From Gordoniibacillus kamchatkensis (lineage in GTDB: Bacteria > Bacillota > Bacilli > Paenibacillales > NBRC-103111), in contig NZ_JXAK01000021.1 of the NCBI RefSeq assembly GCF_000829455.1, forward strand, positions 1 through 64,000: a DNA stretch of 64,000 nt, read 5' to 3'. How positions within the stretch are numbered: the first letter of the stretch is position 1; the number at the start of each line of letters is the position of its first letter. Under the pieces are notes generated by a model that was given only the letters and a program-made list of their open reading frames with translations, was not told the DNA's origin and did no database searches. Positions 9,437 through 19,305 of the stretch are shown here, piece after piece. The position numbers were made by a program, and so were the translations under genes.

Positions 9437-9527
9437 ATTCGCCTCCCGCCGCTGCCGCACAAGCCGCTTGAGCCCGGGCATTCGGCGCATAGGAGATGAC
9501 AATAAGTTTATCGGGGAAAACTATTCA

Positions 9528-9557
9528 TTGAGTAAAAGGAACGGCTGCGGTTAAGAT
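9528..9557 (+). promoter_or_regulatory. Weak candidate promoter for the importer operon
   Basis: TTGAGT (9528-9533), an 18-bp spacer and TAAGAT (9552-9557), each 4 of 6 to consensus, sit 100 bp upstream of the binding-protein start. A weak promoter fits activation by the neighbouring AraC sensor. The rest of the 315-bp gap holds only the terminator and a leader with nothing recognised. Confidence 0.35.
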
Positions 9558-9656
9558 GATGGCAGGTCGACCGAACCAGCAGTACGAATAGCGGCAAGCC
9601 GCAAAGCTTTACCAAAGGATCCGAACGATACTTATGTACATGGGGGAAGAGGCATA

Positions 9657-11066
9657 ATGATTCATACGGATAACAAAGCGAACAATTATTTATGGAAAAA
9701 GCGGGCGGCGGGCTCCGCAGCGCTTCTGGTGATAGCAGGCTCGGCGCTTGCCGGCTGCAGCAACGCGGACCAGAAACCCGCGGCTAGTGCGGATGCCGGA
9801 AGCAGCAAGAGCGGCGAAGCGATTACCTTAACGTTCGAAACGTCGCTTTATGCGGAAGCGCCTCATAAGAAAGCGATCGACGCATTGATCAGCAAGTATA
9901 ACCAGCTCAATCCTAACGTCAAAATCACGGTTCACGGCGCGGATTATGAAAATTTCTGGGATAAGCTGACTACGGAAGTAATCGCAGGCACGCAAGGCGA
10001 TATCGTTCAGGTATATCCCGAAAACATCTCCACGTACAATTCGCTGGTCGATGGCGGAGCATTCGTCAATCTCGACCCTTATATCAAAGGCAAAGATCTG
10101 GAGAAGAAGCTGGTCGGACAAGAGCTCAGCAAAATCGGGGATTCGTATTACGCCATTTCCAACTATGCATGGGGCAATACCGGCATCTTCTACCGCAAGT
10201 CGTTGTTCAAAAAAGCCGGAATCGATCCGGACAGCATCAAGACGCTTGAAGACTTCAAGAATGCAGCCGTCAAGCTCGGCGTCGATACGGACGGCGACGG
10301 CAAGCTCGATCAGTACGGATTCGCCAGTGTCGTCGGCTCTCATCCGTTCGTAGCTTCCGAATGGTACCGTCTGGTGGCAAGACCTGTTTCCGGCGGTATT
10401 TTCTTCCCTGACGGCGAATCGGGTCCGTATAAGGCAGACCGCATCAACGTAAACTCCGAGGCCAATGTGTGGGCAGCAAAATGGTGGCAGGACTTCATTA
10501 ATAATCCGCGTGCTACTCCTCCGGGAACTCGCGACAAGAAGGTAGGACGCGAAATGTTCTGGAACGGCCAGGCGGCCATGAACATGGACGGCCCTTGGTT
10601 CATCGGCATGACCAAGGAACGGGATCCGAAGCTGATGGATGATTTGGGTCTGATGCCACAGCCGGCTATTGAGTACAACGGCAAAACATACAAGCCGAAT
10701 CCGCATACGAATCCGTCCGTTGCCATGATTTCGAAAAAGAGCAAGCATCCTGAGGAAGCCTGGAAATTCCTCGAATGGATGACGAGCGAGGAAGCGCAGC
10801 AAATGATCGCCGGGTCGGGCATGATTCCGAGCAACAAGAATTATGTCGCAACAGACGCCTACAAGAAGGATAATCCGCTTGCGGTGAAATTCATGGATTA
10901 TCTGAATAACCTGTACGCACCTGCCGTCATGGACCCGCCGATTCCGGAGCAAGGCACTTTGTCGCAAATTATTATCAATACCGCTCAAGATATTTTCGTC
11001 GGCAAAAAAGACCCGAAAGCCTCTCTCGATGAAGCAGCCGCGAAAATGAAAGAAGCTTTCAAATAA
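9657..11066 (+). CDS. CUT1-type sugar-binding lipoprotein
   Basis: Extracellular solute-binding protein family 1, 469 residues. GGGGGAAGAGG precedes the ATG. A lysine/arginine n-region and hydrophobic core lead to lipobox ALAGC (Cys34), then a Ser/Ala-rich linker. The mature part shows the family pattern: ITLTFETSLY, KYNQLNPNVKITVHGADYENFW, GDIVQVYPENIS, and WAAKWWQDFI with WNGQAAMNMDGPW in the C-lobe. It is followed by two MalF/MalG-type permeases, so it is the ligand-delivery subunit. The adjacent Gfo/Idh/MocA enzyme and mutarotase-like gene suggest a sugar or polyol ligand. Confidence 0.88.
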   Translation: MIHTDNKANNYLWKKRAAGSAALLVIAGSALAGCSNADQKPAASADAGSSKSGEAITLTFETSLYAEAPHKKAIDALISKYNQLNPNVKITVHGADYENFWDKLTTEVIAGTQGDIVQVYPENISTYNSLVDGGAFVNLDPYIKGKDLEKKLVGQELSKIGDSYYAISNYAWGNTGIFYRKSLFKKAGIDPDSIKTLEDFKNAAVKLGVDTDGDGKLDQYGFASVVGSHPFVASEWYRLVARPVSGGIFFPDGESGPYKADRINVNSEANVWAAKWWQDFINNPRATPPGTRDKKVGREMFWNGQAAMNMDGPWFIGMTKERDPKLMDDLGLMPQPAIEYNGKTYKPNPHTNPSVAMISKKSKHPEEAWKFLEWMTSEEAQQMIAGSGMIPSNKNYVATDAYKKDNPLAVKFMDYLNNLYAPAVMDPPIPEQGTLSQIIINTAQDIFVGKKDPKASLDEAAAKMKEAFK

Positions 11067-11167
11067 TCTTCGGAGATTTGCGCGGCCGGCTTGCATGGTG
11101 ACCGTTCGTCGAAACGGCTCCGTCGCTGACCGCGCCTTCTTTATCGCCGAATTGCTAAGGAGGGCCC

Positions 11168-12106
11168 ATGAAACCAGGAGTAACCCCGCTTATCGAGCAA
11201 CCTTCCTTATGGAAAAGGGAAATGAAGCGATTGAAGGATAACCGGGTCGGTTATCTGTTTATCGCCCCGCTCGTCATTTCCGTCGCATTGGTCTTGCTCT
11301 ATCCGATCGGCAAAGCAGCTCTGATGAGCTTTCAATATTGGCTAGTAACCAAGCCCAAGAACGGCCATCCGTTTGTCGGCCTGGACAACTACAGGGAATT
11401 GTTCGCTTCGGATTATTTCTACAGATCGCTAGGTATTACATTCTTATACATTATCGTCACGGTTGCGGCGAGATACGTGCTCGGACTCTTAACCGCCTTG
11501 CTGCTGAACAAAAATTTCAAGGGTCGGGGACTTGTCCGGGCACTGGTCATTATCCCTTGGGCCGTGCCGGAAGTGGTGACGTGCCTCGTGTTCATTCTGA
11601 TGTACGACTACCGCTACGGCGTTATTAACGACCTGCTGTTGAAGATGAAGATGATATCCAATCCCGTCGCGTTTTTGGGCGATTCGCATACGGCGCTCGG
11701 AGCGGCGATGTTCGTCAATATATGGAAGGGATTCCCTTTCGCCGCCATCATGCTGCTGGCCGGTTTGCAAAGTATCCCCAAAGACTTGTACGAAGCCGCT
11801 ACCGTTGACGGGGCTGGGATATGGCGGCAATTCCGCAGCGTCACGCTGCCGATGCTGCGTCCGGTTTCAGTCGTCGTCTTTCTCCTATTGGTCGTATGGA
11901 CGATCAAGGATTTCGGTATCGTCTACGTATTGACTGGCGGCGGACCTAGCCGGGTTACGGAAATTTTAACGATATTCATTTATAAGATCGGCTTCAAAAC
12001 GTTCAACTTCGGTGTGGCTGCCGCCGGCGGTATGATTCTGTTATTGATCTCTATCGTCTTTACCTTGATTTACTTGAAAGCGACGAAAGCGGGGGAAACG
12101 ACATGA
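11168..12106 (+). CDS. CUT1 ABC permease, MalF/UgpA type
   Basis: Inner-membrane permease of 312 residues with about six hydrophobic spans. AAGGAGGGCCC precedes the ATG. The cytoplasmic EAA loop reads EAATVDGAGIWRQFRSVTLP, the coupling site for the ATPase. The stop overlaps the next permease start by 4 bp (ATGA), so the two are translationally coupled. No ATPase is encoded nearby, so a shared MsmX-type ATPase is inferred. Confidence 0.9.
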   Translation: MKPGVTPLIEQPSLWKREMKRLKDNRVGYLFIAPLVISVALVLLYPIGKAALMSFQYWLVTKPKNGHPFVGLDNYRELFASDYFYRSLGITFLYIIVTVAARYVLGLLTALLLNKNFKGRGLVRALVIIPWAVPEVVTCLVFILMYDYRYGVINDLLLKMKMISNPVAFLGDSHTALGAAMFVNIWKGFPFAAIMLLAGLQSIPKDLYEAATVDGAGIWRQFRSVTLPMLRPVSVVVFLLLVVWTIKDFGIVYVLTGGGPSRVTEILTIFIYKIGFKTFNFGVAAAGGMILLLISIVFTLIYLKATKAGETT

Positions 12107-12936
12107 AGCTGAGACAACCGCTGATCTATCTGGGTGCCGTGCTGATTTCTTTATTTGCGATTTCCCCCTTCGTGTGGATGGTTCTCACTTCGATGAAGCC
12201 GCAAAGCGATATTTACAGCTCGCCCTTGTCTTACTTTCCGACGTCCTTGCACACGGGCGGCTATACAGCCATGCTGAATCCGCATGCGGACGACAACGTG
12301 AATTTTATGAAATGGTTCTACAATACGGTGATCGTCTCCTTGCTGACAACCGTATTTTCCATCGTGATCTCCGCGCTCGGCGGGTATTCAATGTCGCGGT
12401 TCCGTTACCGCGGACGGATGGCGATCGGCTACCTGATTCTGATTACGCAGATGCTGCCGGGCTCGCTGCTGATCATCCCGCTCTATATCATCATGAAACA
12501 GTATAACTTGCTGAATTCGCATTTCGGGCTGGTCATCGCTTATTCCACCGTAGCTATTCCGTTCTGTACCTGGATGCTCAAGGGCTACTTCGACAGCGTA
12601 TCCTCTTCGATCGACGAAGCGGCCATGGTGGACGGGGCTGGACGCTGGAGAACCTTTGCCTCGATTATAATGCCTTTAACGCTGCCGGGGCTCGTCGTGA
12701 CCGCCATCTTTTCTTTTCTGACAAGCTGGAACGAGTTTTTGTTTGCGCAGACATTCCTCAGCGATTACGGAAAATGGACGCTTTCGGTCGGCATTGCCAG
12801 CTTCCAGGGCCAATATGTGGTCAACTGGGACTACCTGATGGCAGGCTCCGTCATGACGACGCTGCCGATCGTCATCGCTTTCTGGGCGCTTCAAAAATAT
12901 TTGGTCAGCGGGATGACCGCCGGGGCCGTCAAATAA
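12103..12936 (+). CDS. CUT1 ABC permease, MalG type
   Basis: Second membrane subunit of the same importer, 277 residues and about six spans. The EAA loop is EAAMVDGAGRWRTFASIIMP, followed by LPGLVVTAIFSFLTSWNEFL, typical of MalG/LacG permeases. It overlaps the upstream permease by 4 bp and is followed after 37 bp by the oxidoreductase gene. Confidence 0.9.
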   Translation: MKLRQPLIYLGAVLISLFAISPFVWMVLTSMKPQSDIYSSPLSYFPTSLHTGGYTAMLNPHADDNVNFMKWFYNTVIVSLLTTVFSIVISALGGYSMSRFRYRGRMAIGYLILITQMLPGSLLIIPLYIIMKQYNLLNSHFGLVIAYSTVAIPFCTWMLKGYFDSVSSSIDEAAMVDGAGRWRTFASIIMPLTLPGLVVTAIFSFLTSWNEFLFAQTFLSDYGKWTLSVGIASFQGQYVVNWDYLMAGSVMTTLPIVIAFWALQKYLVSGMTAGAVK

Positions 12937-12973
12937 TCCATTTGGAATCCATTTAAAGGAGAGAGCAGAAATC

Positions 12974-13975
12974 ATGATCAAGTTTGGTATTGTAGGAATG
13001 GGAATTCGGGGAAGCTTGTTTGCGGATACGATCCGCCAAAACCCTTATGCGGAGCTGGTCGCAGTAAGCGACGCTTTCGAGGCCACATTGAACCGTTCGA
13101 AGGAAAAATACGGTGTGCCGGGATATTTGAACGTCGCGGAGATGATCGAAAAGGAGCAGTTGGACGCCATCGTTATCGCAACGCCGGACTTCCTGCACCG
13201 GGAACCGGTCATGCTTGCAGCGGCGAAAGGCATCCACATCATGGTCGAAAAACCTTTCTCGACCGTAGTGGAGGAAGCCGAGACGATGTATGCCGCCGTC
13301 AAAGCCTCCGGGGCCAAATGTCTCGTCGCCTTCGAGAACCGCTGGAACGCGCCGTTTGTAGCCGTGAAGGAAGCGGTCGATAAAGGCGAAATCGGCAACA
13401 TCATCACCGTGAACTCGCGCTTGAACGATACGATTTATGTGCCGACGCAAATGCTCAAATGGTCGAAGGGCTCGACGCCGGGATGGTTCCTGTTCCCTCA
13501 TGCAACGGATATTGCGATTTGGCTGAAAGGCGTGAAGCCGGTGAAAGTATACGCCGTCGGCACGAAGAAGAAGCTCGTATCCATGGGCATCGACACGTAC
13601 GACTCGATTCAAGCCGTCGTGACCTTCGAGGACGATACGCATGCCACCTTTACCACCAGCTGGATTTTGCCGGAATCGATGCCGCTCATTTACGATTTCA
13701 AGTTTGAGATTATCGGGGAACACGGCGCTCTGTATGTCGATTTGTCGGATCAAATGGTGCGCAAAGCGGTCACCGACTATAAGCACGTGCATACGCTCGG
13801 GACGCCGATCAACGGCTTGTACACCTCGGCGCCAAGCTATATGCTCAATTCGTTCATCGACAATATTCGTTTGGACACCGAGCCGGCCAGCGACGCTGCG
13901 GCGGGTCTGCTGAACACGCGGCTTGTTCATGCGATTCACCGTTCGGTGGAAACTGGAGAGATCCAATCGATCTAA
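12974..13975 (+). CDS. Gfo/Idh/MocA family oxidoreductase
   Basis: Predicted NAD(P)-dependent sugar or polyol dehydrogenase of 333 residues, cytoplasmic. The N-terminal Rossmann fold has GIVGMGIRGSLFAD. The MVEKPFS segment carries the conserved Lys of the family's E-K-P motif. The C-terminal half is the alpha/beta dimerisation and substrate domain, with a HATDIAIW segment in the usual position of the catalytic region. AAAGGAGAG supports the start. It lies directly downstream of the importer, so it likely oxidises the imported substrate. The exact substrate (inositol-, glucose- or aldose-like) cannot be told. Confidence 0.85.
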   Translation: MIKFGIVGMGIRGSLFADTIRQNPYAELVAVSDAFEATLNRSKEKYGVPGYLNVAEMIEKEQLDAIVIATPDFLHREPVMLAAAKGIHIMVEKPFSTVVEEAETMYAAVKASGAKCLVAFENRWNAPFVAVKEAVDKGEIGNIITVNSRLNDTIYVPTQMLKWSKGSTPGWFLFPHATDIAIWLKGVKPVKVYAVGTKKKLVSMGIDTYDSIQAVVTFEDDTHATFTTSWILPESMPLIYDFKFEIIGEHGALYVDLSDQMVRKAVTDYKHVHTLGTPINGLYTSAPSYMLNSFIDNIRLDTEPASDAAAGLLNTRLVHAIHRSVETGEIQSI

Positions 13976-13999
13976 CAAGCAGAGAGGATGTAAGTTCGC

Positions 14000-15008
14000 A
14001 TGAGCGGAAACGCAGTGTATCATAGCGAATTTCTTGGACAAAGCGCTGTCACGGCCGAAACGGACGATTTGGAGTTAACCGTCGTTCCGGCCTGGGGCAG
14101 CCAGGCCGTCCGTTTGCGCAGCAAGACGCATTGCCTCGAGCTGCTCCGCGTCCCGCCGAGCGTCAAAAGCCTACCGGCAAATGCCGCTGCTTTACGGCAT
14201 CCCTGTGCTCTTTCCGCCCAATCGCATCGAGAACGGCCGGTTCGTTTATAACGGCCGCGAATATCAATTCGAGCGAAACGAGAAGAACACCGGACATCAT
14301 GCCCACGGCATGGTCTATCAGCGCCGGTGGGAGCTGCTCAAGGGCAGCGCGGAAGCCGGGGAGGCAGTGATCGTCACGAAATTCGATTCCGCGCAGCATC
14401 CGGATGTGATAGCGCAATTCCCGCACCGTTTCCGGGTTCGCATGACCTTTACGCTGCGGGGCTCCAAGCTCATTCAGGAAGCCGAGGTAACCAACCTGAG
14501 CGAAGAAGCTTTTCCTTGGGGGCTCGGCTACCATACGACGTTTTCGTTTCCGTTCCGCGGCAAGGAGGACAGGCTGGACAAGTGTACCCTGGCGGTAAAT
14601 GCCGCCAAACGGTGGGTATTGAACAGCCAGTTCCTGCCTACCGGGGAATTGCAGGACTTCGACGGCCGCGAGCGGCTCAATGCGGGCCTTCCGATGGAAG
14701 GCGTCGTGCTCGACGATGTCTTTTTGTCTTCGGCAGGTTGCGGAGAAACGCCGAACGAAGCGCTGCTGACGGATGGGAACATCGGGCTGAAGGTCGCTTA
14801 CCGGTGCGACGGCAATATGACGCAGTGGGTGCTGCACAACGGTGGCGGTGGGCAGGGCTTTTTTTGTCCCGAGCCATACACTTGGGTTACGAACGCGCCG
14901 AATTTGCCGCTCGACCGTTCACTGACCGGCTTGCAGGAGTTGGAGCCAGGAATGAGCCGGACGGTGCGGTGCCTGATCGCCATCGAACCGGCGGAGACGA
15001 GCGTCTGA
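14000..15008 (+). pseudogene. Aldose 1-epimerase-like (galactose mutarotase fold), single-base frameshift
   Basis: The first 55 codons from 14000 (GAGAGGAT upstream) and the frame entered by 14181 together make one mutarotase-like protein. The A run at 14165-14168 has one A too many. With AAA the reading is VKAYRQMPLLYGIPVLFPPNRI, a good match to the family's substrate-pocket region. Downstream are GHHAHGMVYQRRW and GLGYHTTFSFPF, containing the family's conserved His segments. The corrected product is about 335 residues. It ends the importer operon and would interconvert anomers of the imported sugar. The intact remainder favours sequence error over decay. Confidence 0.75.
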
Positions 15009-15087
15009 TCGGCTGCACCGGCAGCATTCGCGCTCGACAAAGGCAAAAATTATCGGGAACAGGTTTTCGGTCCGAAATGGAAGAGAG

Positions 15088-16092
15088 TCACCGCGGGCCG
15101 TAAGCAAGCAAAGTTCCTACGGCTGCCGAAGGCGCGGCGTGCTCCGCAAAAGCGGCCGCCGCTTGTTCCACAGGGTAAATCCCGGAAATGAGCGGCGCGG
15201 CGAAAATGCGCTTTTCCGCCAAAAGCCGGATATATTCCGCGGTGTTTCGGCCTTCCGTCCAGCGCACGTAACCGATCGGATAGTCGCGGTTTTCTTGTTC
15301 GTACTGCGGATCGTACCGCCCGGGGCCCCCGGCTCGGGAGATAAGCACCTGGGCTTCCTTCGCGAACATGTCCCCGCGTGAAAATTCAGCCGTCAAATCG
15401 CCGACAATGACAACCTTGCCCCTGTCCCGCAGCCAGCGGAACGAATCGTTGATCAGCTTTTGCCCGCTGCCGCCTACGCAAAGAATGACGCTGTCGAAGC
15501 CGGTTCCGCCTGTCATCCCGGCCAGCCGGGCTTCAAAGTCAGCCTGGCTGCCGTACGCGTCCTTCACCCCCGCAGCCGCGGAGCAGCTGCGCCCGCGTCT
15601 CGCTCAAATCCAGTCCGGCTGTACGAAACGCGGCCGCGTTCGCGATCTGGGCAATCAAATTGCCTAAAATGCCGAGGCCGGCGACCGCAACCGATTCGCC
15701 GAACCGCAGGTCCGCTATCCGCAGTGCATGAATCGCAATCGCGCCGAGACCGGCGAAGGCGGCTTCCTCCGGCCTGACGCCTCCGGAACGGCGGCAGCCA
15801 GGTTCGCCGGAACCGAGAGCAGCTCCGCATGCCGTACATACGGCCCCCCGTAACAGGCGGCCCGCTGCCCGACCTCCCAGCCCGTCACGTTTTCTCCCAC
15901 CTCGACCACCACGCCGGCTGCGCTGTACCCTAGCAGGACGGGCTGATTTTGGGATTTCCGGGCCATGGAAAGTTCCGTTCCGGGGCTTATGGCGGAAAAT
16001 TCAGTGCGAATGAGAAGGTGGCCTTTGGTGCGGGACGGCGGTTCCAGCTCCAGTATTTGAATGGCTCCAGCTTTGGCAGCAACGGCTTTCAT
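15088..16092 (-). pseudogene. MDR-superfamily (zinc-type alcohol dehydrogenase-like) oxidoreductase, two compensating frameshifts
   Basis: Starts at 16092 with MKAVAAKAGAIQILELEPP and overlaps the AraC sensor stop by 4 bp. Codons from 16092 give the GroES-like domain. At 15780-15781 one base is missing (CC for CCC on the plus strand); the middle frame then gives AVAGLGILGNLIAQIA, the GxGxxG nucleotide site. At 15567-15571 one base is extra (five C for four), leading into KDAYGSQADFEARL and the C-terminus. The corrected length is 334 residues. The usual catalytic-zinc Cys site is replaced by SAISPGTELS, as in non-zinc MDR proteins. It probably oxidises a sugar-derived alcohol for the adjacent importer operon. 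Confidence 0.72.
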
Positions 16093-18356
16093 TTTGTTTT
16101 CCTCCTAAGCTCCATAACAGAGGGTTCATGTTTTTTCCGATATTCGCTCGGCGAAATGCCGTAATATTTTTTGAACGTGCTGGTAAAAGTCGAGGAATTC
16201 AGGTAGCCTGTGCTTTCACCGATTTCCGCGACCGATGCGTTGGTGTGCAGCAGCATTTTTTTGGCTTGAGCTAGCCTGACTTTATTCAAATACTCGACAA
16301 AATTGACTCCGAACGTCTTCTTGAAATAATTCGAGAAATATTTGGGGCTCGTTTCCAGCCTATCGGCCATATGGTTGAGATCCAGGTTGTGCATATAGTT
16401 TTGTTCGATATAACGGGAGATCGCCTGCTGGTCGAGCTTTCGTTTTTGTCCGTTATTGTAGCTTTTCGCAACCATTTGTGCCGCCTGTACGAGTTCGTCG
16501 CGAATCGCCGCGGAATCGAAAGCGTTTTCAATGGCGCTTGATGCTTTTCGCTCCCAATCTCTGTAATCGTTAACCTCGCTCTGCCCGTCTTCATCCATGT
16601 GTTGGAAAACGTAGAACAGCAGGCATTTCGCAATAGGCACCAGTTTGTTGAAAGGGACGGACAGCTCCTCATTTTTATCCATCAAATGATGGATTATACG
16701 GATACATTCCGTTTCATCGCCGCTTGACAGGCAATTCGAAAGCTTTTCGACCAGATCGGTCGGGAAGTAAATTTTCCTGGAATGCCTGATCGCCTGCACA
16801 TCGATCACGTGATCGGCGTTGCCGGCATTTCGGTATGTCATGCCGTCGATGATATCTTGATAAGCCAAATGGCAGTTCTGGATTTTCGATGTATAAGCTC
16901 TGCCGACCACGGCCAGAACGTCATACGTGCCTTCATTTTCGGTTTGCCGGACCAATTTCCGGATTTCTTTCAGCACGGAATCCCGCTCTGCGCCGTGGTG
17001 CACCCCGACAAGGGCCAAAAACTGCAGCCGGCCGGCATGATAAAGCACGGTGCCGGTAAAGCTGCTCTGCAGCCTGGCACTCAGGAAATCGTAAACTTCA
17101 TCCGCTTTCGGCGCAGCAGTCTCCCCCTTCGCTTTGTGCGGCTGCACGTAAAACGCCGTTAACATAAAGTTGCGGTCCCGGAACATATCCGAAAAATACC
17201 GCTGCGTCCGGATTTCAAATTCCCTGGAATGGGAATATTCGTCCAGCGCATGCATCAGCACGCCCCTGCGCATTTCCGAATCGATAAAATCCATCTGCGT
17301 TTTATAGGCCTCGTTTTCCTCCTGAATTTTTCGGATGCCTGCTTGAATGCTGCGAAAATCGGCCCAGCCTCCTCGCCCTCCGAACAGCTTCAGGATGTCT
17401 TTCACCGGCCTGTATAAATAAAAGGTGAGCATGACGGACAAAATAAGCGCCGCCACAATAGCCGTCAGCATGATGAGCCGGTTGGCGTCGGTGACCGTCT
17501 TCACATTTTGGAATTTGTAGGGAATTTTATCAATATAGATGTAGTCGTTATAATCCGATTTGAAAAAATCAAATTCGTAATCTTTTCGTTTCAGCGAAGA
17601 GCCGGCCTCCGTCACCGCAAGATCCTTCAAAGCGCCGACAATGTCCCAATTTTGCTCCGTACTGAGAATCACATTTCGGTCTTGGTCCAGAACGATAATC
17701 GACGTGCCCTGCATCATAGCGGTCTGGTTGACATGCCGCAGCAGCTTATCCGCGTTGATGAAGATCATCACGTTAAGCGTGGACAGTTGGTTGTTGCCGA
17801 GCACGACGTGCAGCTTTCTCGTTTGCTCCCCGAACGGCGCCGCAGCTTGCGAATAGTCCTCCGCCGGAAAAATTCGCATCGGATGCTTGGAAGAAGCATA
17901 GGACTTCCAAAAATCGGCGTTATACAGTTTATGCCTGTATTTCTGGTTAATTAGTTCGTTTAAATCGCTTGTTCCTTCGGTTGTGATCGCCAGGCTGGAG
18001 GCCGTGTTAAACACAACGACTTCTTCAATATAATCGATCGATGAAGTCATCTTGGCGAGATTTTTTTGAATCATGTATACGTTCGACATATCCGCCTTGC
18101 CTGAAGCATCCCATGCTTCATAAGGCAGCATATTGATCGAGAATATAATATCGTTGATATCCTTGAAGCTTCGATCGAACGACTGAATCATGTTCTTTAC
18201 GACCAGCTTATTGTTTTCGCTCACCTGGTCATAGATGCCCGATATCGAGTTTTTAAAAACGATATAGTTGGAAATAAACATAATGGTGACGACCAAAAGC
18301 AAGGCGAAAAAAATTTGCAGCAGTCCCTTGTTGGCAATCATCTTGAAGTTTGGCAT
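16089..18356 (-). CDS. Membrane-bound one-component sensor with C-terminal AraC HTH
   Basis: About 755 residues. ATG at 18356 is preferred over the GTG at 18365 because GGGGAG lies 9 bases before the ATG and directly abuts the GTG. TM1 is at about 11-32, an extracellular Cache-like region follows, and TM2 is near 300 (LIMLTAIVAALILSVMLTFYLY). The C-terminal AraC domain includes LDLNHMADRLETSPKYFSNYFKKTFG and STGYLNSSTFTSTFKKYYG. It has the same architecture as 7116-9341. It follows the LplC-type permease and its stop overlaps the dehydrogenase start, so it is inside the operon it probably controls. Confidence 0.85.
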   Translation of the reverse strand: MPNFKMIANKGLLQIFFALLLVVTIMFISNYIVFKNSISGIYDQVSENNKLVVKNMIQSFDRSFKDINDIIFSINMLPYEAWDASGKADMSNVYMIQKNLAKMTSSIDYIEEVVVFNTASSLAITTEGTSDLNELINQKYRHKLYNADFWKSYASSKHPMRIFPAEDYSQAAAPFGEQTRKLHVVLGNNQLSTLNVMIFINADKLLRHVNQTAMMQGTSIIVLDQDRNVILSTEQNWDIVGALKDLAVTEAGSSLKRKDYEFDFFKSDYNDYIYIDKIPYKFQNVKTVTDANRLIMLTAIVAALILSVMLTFYLYRPVKDILKLFGGRGGWADFRSIQAGIRKIQEENEAYKTQMDFIDSEMRRGVLMHALDEYSHSREFEIRTQRYFSDMFRDRNFMLTAFYVQPHKAKGETAAPKADEVYDFLSARLQSSFTGTVLYHAGRLQFLALVGVHHGAERDSVLKEIRKLVRQTENEGTYDVLAVVGRAYTSKIQNCHLAYQDIIDGMTYRNAGNADHVIDVQAIRHSRKIYFPTDLVEKLSNCLSSGDETECIRIIHHLMDKNEELSVPFNKLVPIAKCLLFYVFQHMDEDGQSEVNDYRDWERKASSAIENAFDSAAIRDELVQAAQMVAKSYNNGQKRKLDQQAISRYIEQNYMHNLDLNHMADRLETSPKYFSNYFKKTFGVNFVEYLNKVRLAQAKKMLLHTNASVAEIGESTGYLNSSTFTSTFKKYYGISPSEYRKKHEPSVMELRRKTK

Positions 18357-18429
18357 GAAAGCCACTCCCCAGCGGAAACGGTTTTAAGCACGAACGCTTA
18401 TGTCTTGTTCAATTCGACGAACGACCTTA

Positions 18430-19305
18430 TCAACCCTTTTCCGAGCCCAGCATAATGCCTTTAGCAAAATATTTCTGCGCAAATGGGTAAACCATCAGCA
18501 CAGGAACCATGGACAGAAAAATGGTTGCGTTTTTCATCGCTTGGGGTGTGAGCGCCGCCTTATCCATCAAAGCCGTTTCCCTCGCCTGGTCCGAGATCAG
18601 CATATCCTTAAGCACCACCTGCAGCGGATACAGATGCGGGTCGTTCAGATAGATCATCGGCAGAAAAAAGCTGTTCCAGTGACCCATAAAGTAAAACAGC
18701 CCGATCGAAGCGAGCGCCGGTTTCGCAAGCGGAATGACGATCTGCAGCAGGATCCGGTATTCCGAAGCGCCGTCGATCACGGCAGACTCCCGAAGCGAGC
18801 CGGACATCGATTCGTAAAAGTTTTTCAGGATCAGGAGTTCAATGGTCCAAATCGCATTGGGCAGCACAAGAGCCCAAACCGTATCGATCAGATGAAGCTT
18901 CTGGACAATGAGATAAGTCGGAATGATGCCCCCGTTTAAAAACATGGTCAGCACGATGGCCACCAGGAAAAATTTCCTCCCGAAAAAGTTCGGCCTTGAA
19001 AGAGGATATGCGGCAACGGCGCTCATCAGAAGGTTGATGGCCGTTCCCAAAGTCGTATAAAGGATCGTATTGAGATAGGCCCTGGGCACTCTGACATCCT
19101 GAAGGACGGCTTTATACGCATTCAGATTGAATCCCTTCGGAAGCAAGAAAACTTTATTTTGCACAATGCTGGCCGTATCGCTGAACGAAATGGCCACGAC
19201 ATAGATGACGGGGTAAACGGTGACGGCGGCCACGAGCACCAGAACGACGGTTAGAAGCAGATCGAAAACCGAGAACTGCACCTTGTTGCGGCGCTTTTTT
19301 ACCAT
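18430..19305 (-). CDS. LplC-type ABC sugar permease
   Basis: Inner-membrane subunit of 291 residues with six hydrophobic segments. The EAA-type loop is RESAVIDGASEYRILLQIVIP, and the protein ends with the family's PFAQKYFAKGIMLGSEKG. It overlaps the LplB-type gene by 7 bp. Together with 19299-20264 and 20338-21954 it forms an LplABC-type importer lacking its own ATPase. Confidence 0.9.
   Translation of the reverse strand: MVKKRRNKVQFSVFDLLLTVVLVLVAAVTVYPVIYVVAISFSDTASIVQNKVFLLPKGFNLNAYKAVLQDVRVPRAYLNTILYTTLGTAINLLMSAVAAYPLSRPNFFGRKFFLVAIVLTMFLNGGIIPTYLIVQKLHLIDTVWALVLPNAIWTIELLILKNFYESMSGSLRESAVIDGASEYRILLQIVIPLAKPALASIGLFYFMGHWNSFFLPMIYLNDPHLYPLQVVLKDMLISDQARETALMDKAALTPQAMKNATIFLSMVPVLMVYPFAQKYFAKGIMLGSEKG

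Noticed and set aside
9542-9650. Possible cyclic-di-GMP riboswitch (a GCAAAGC string in the leader)
   Set aside because: Only one short string resembles the GEMM motif; the paired stems and the tetraloop receptor are not present.
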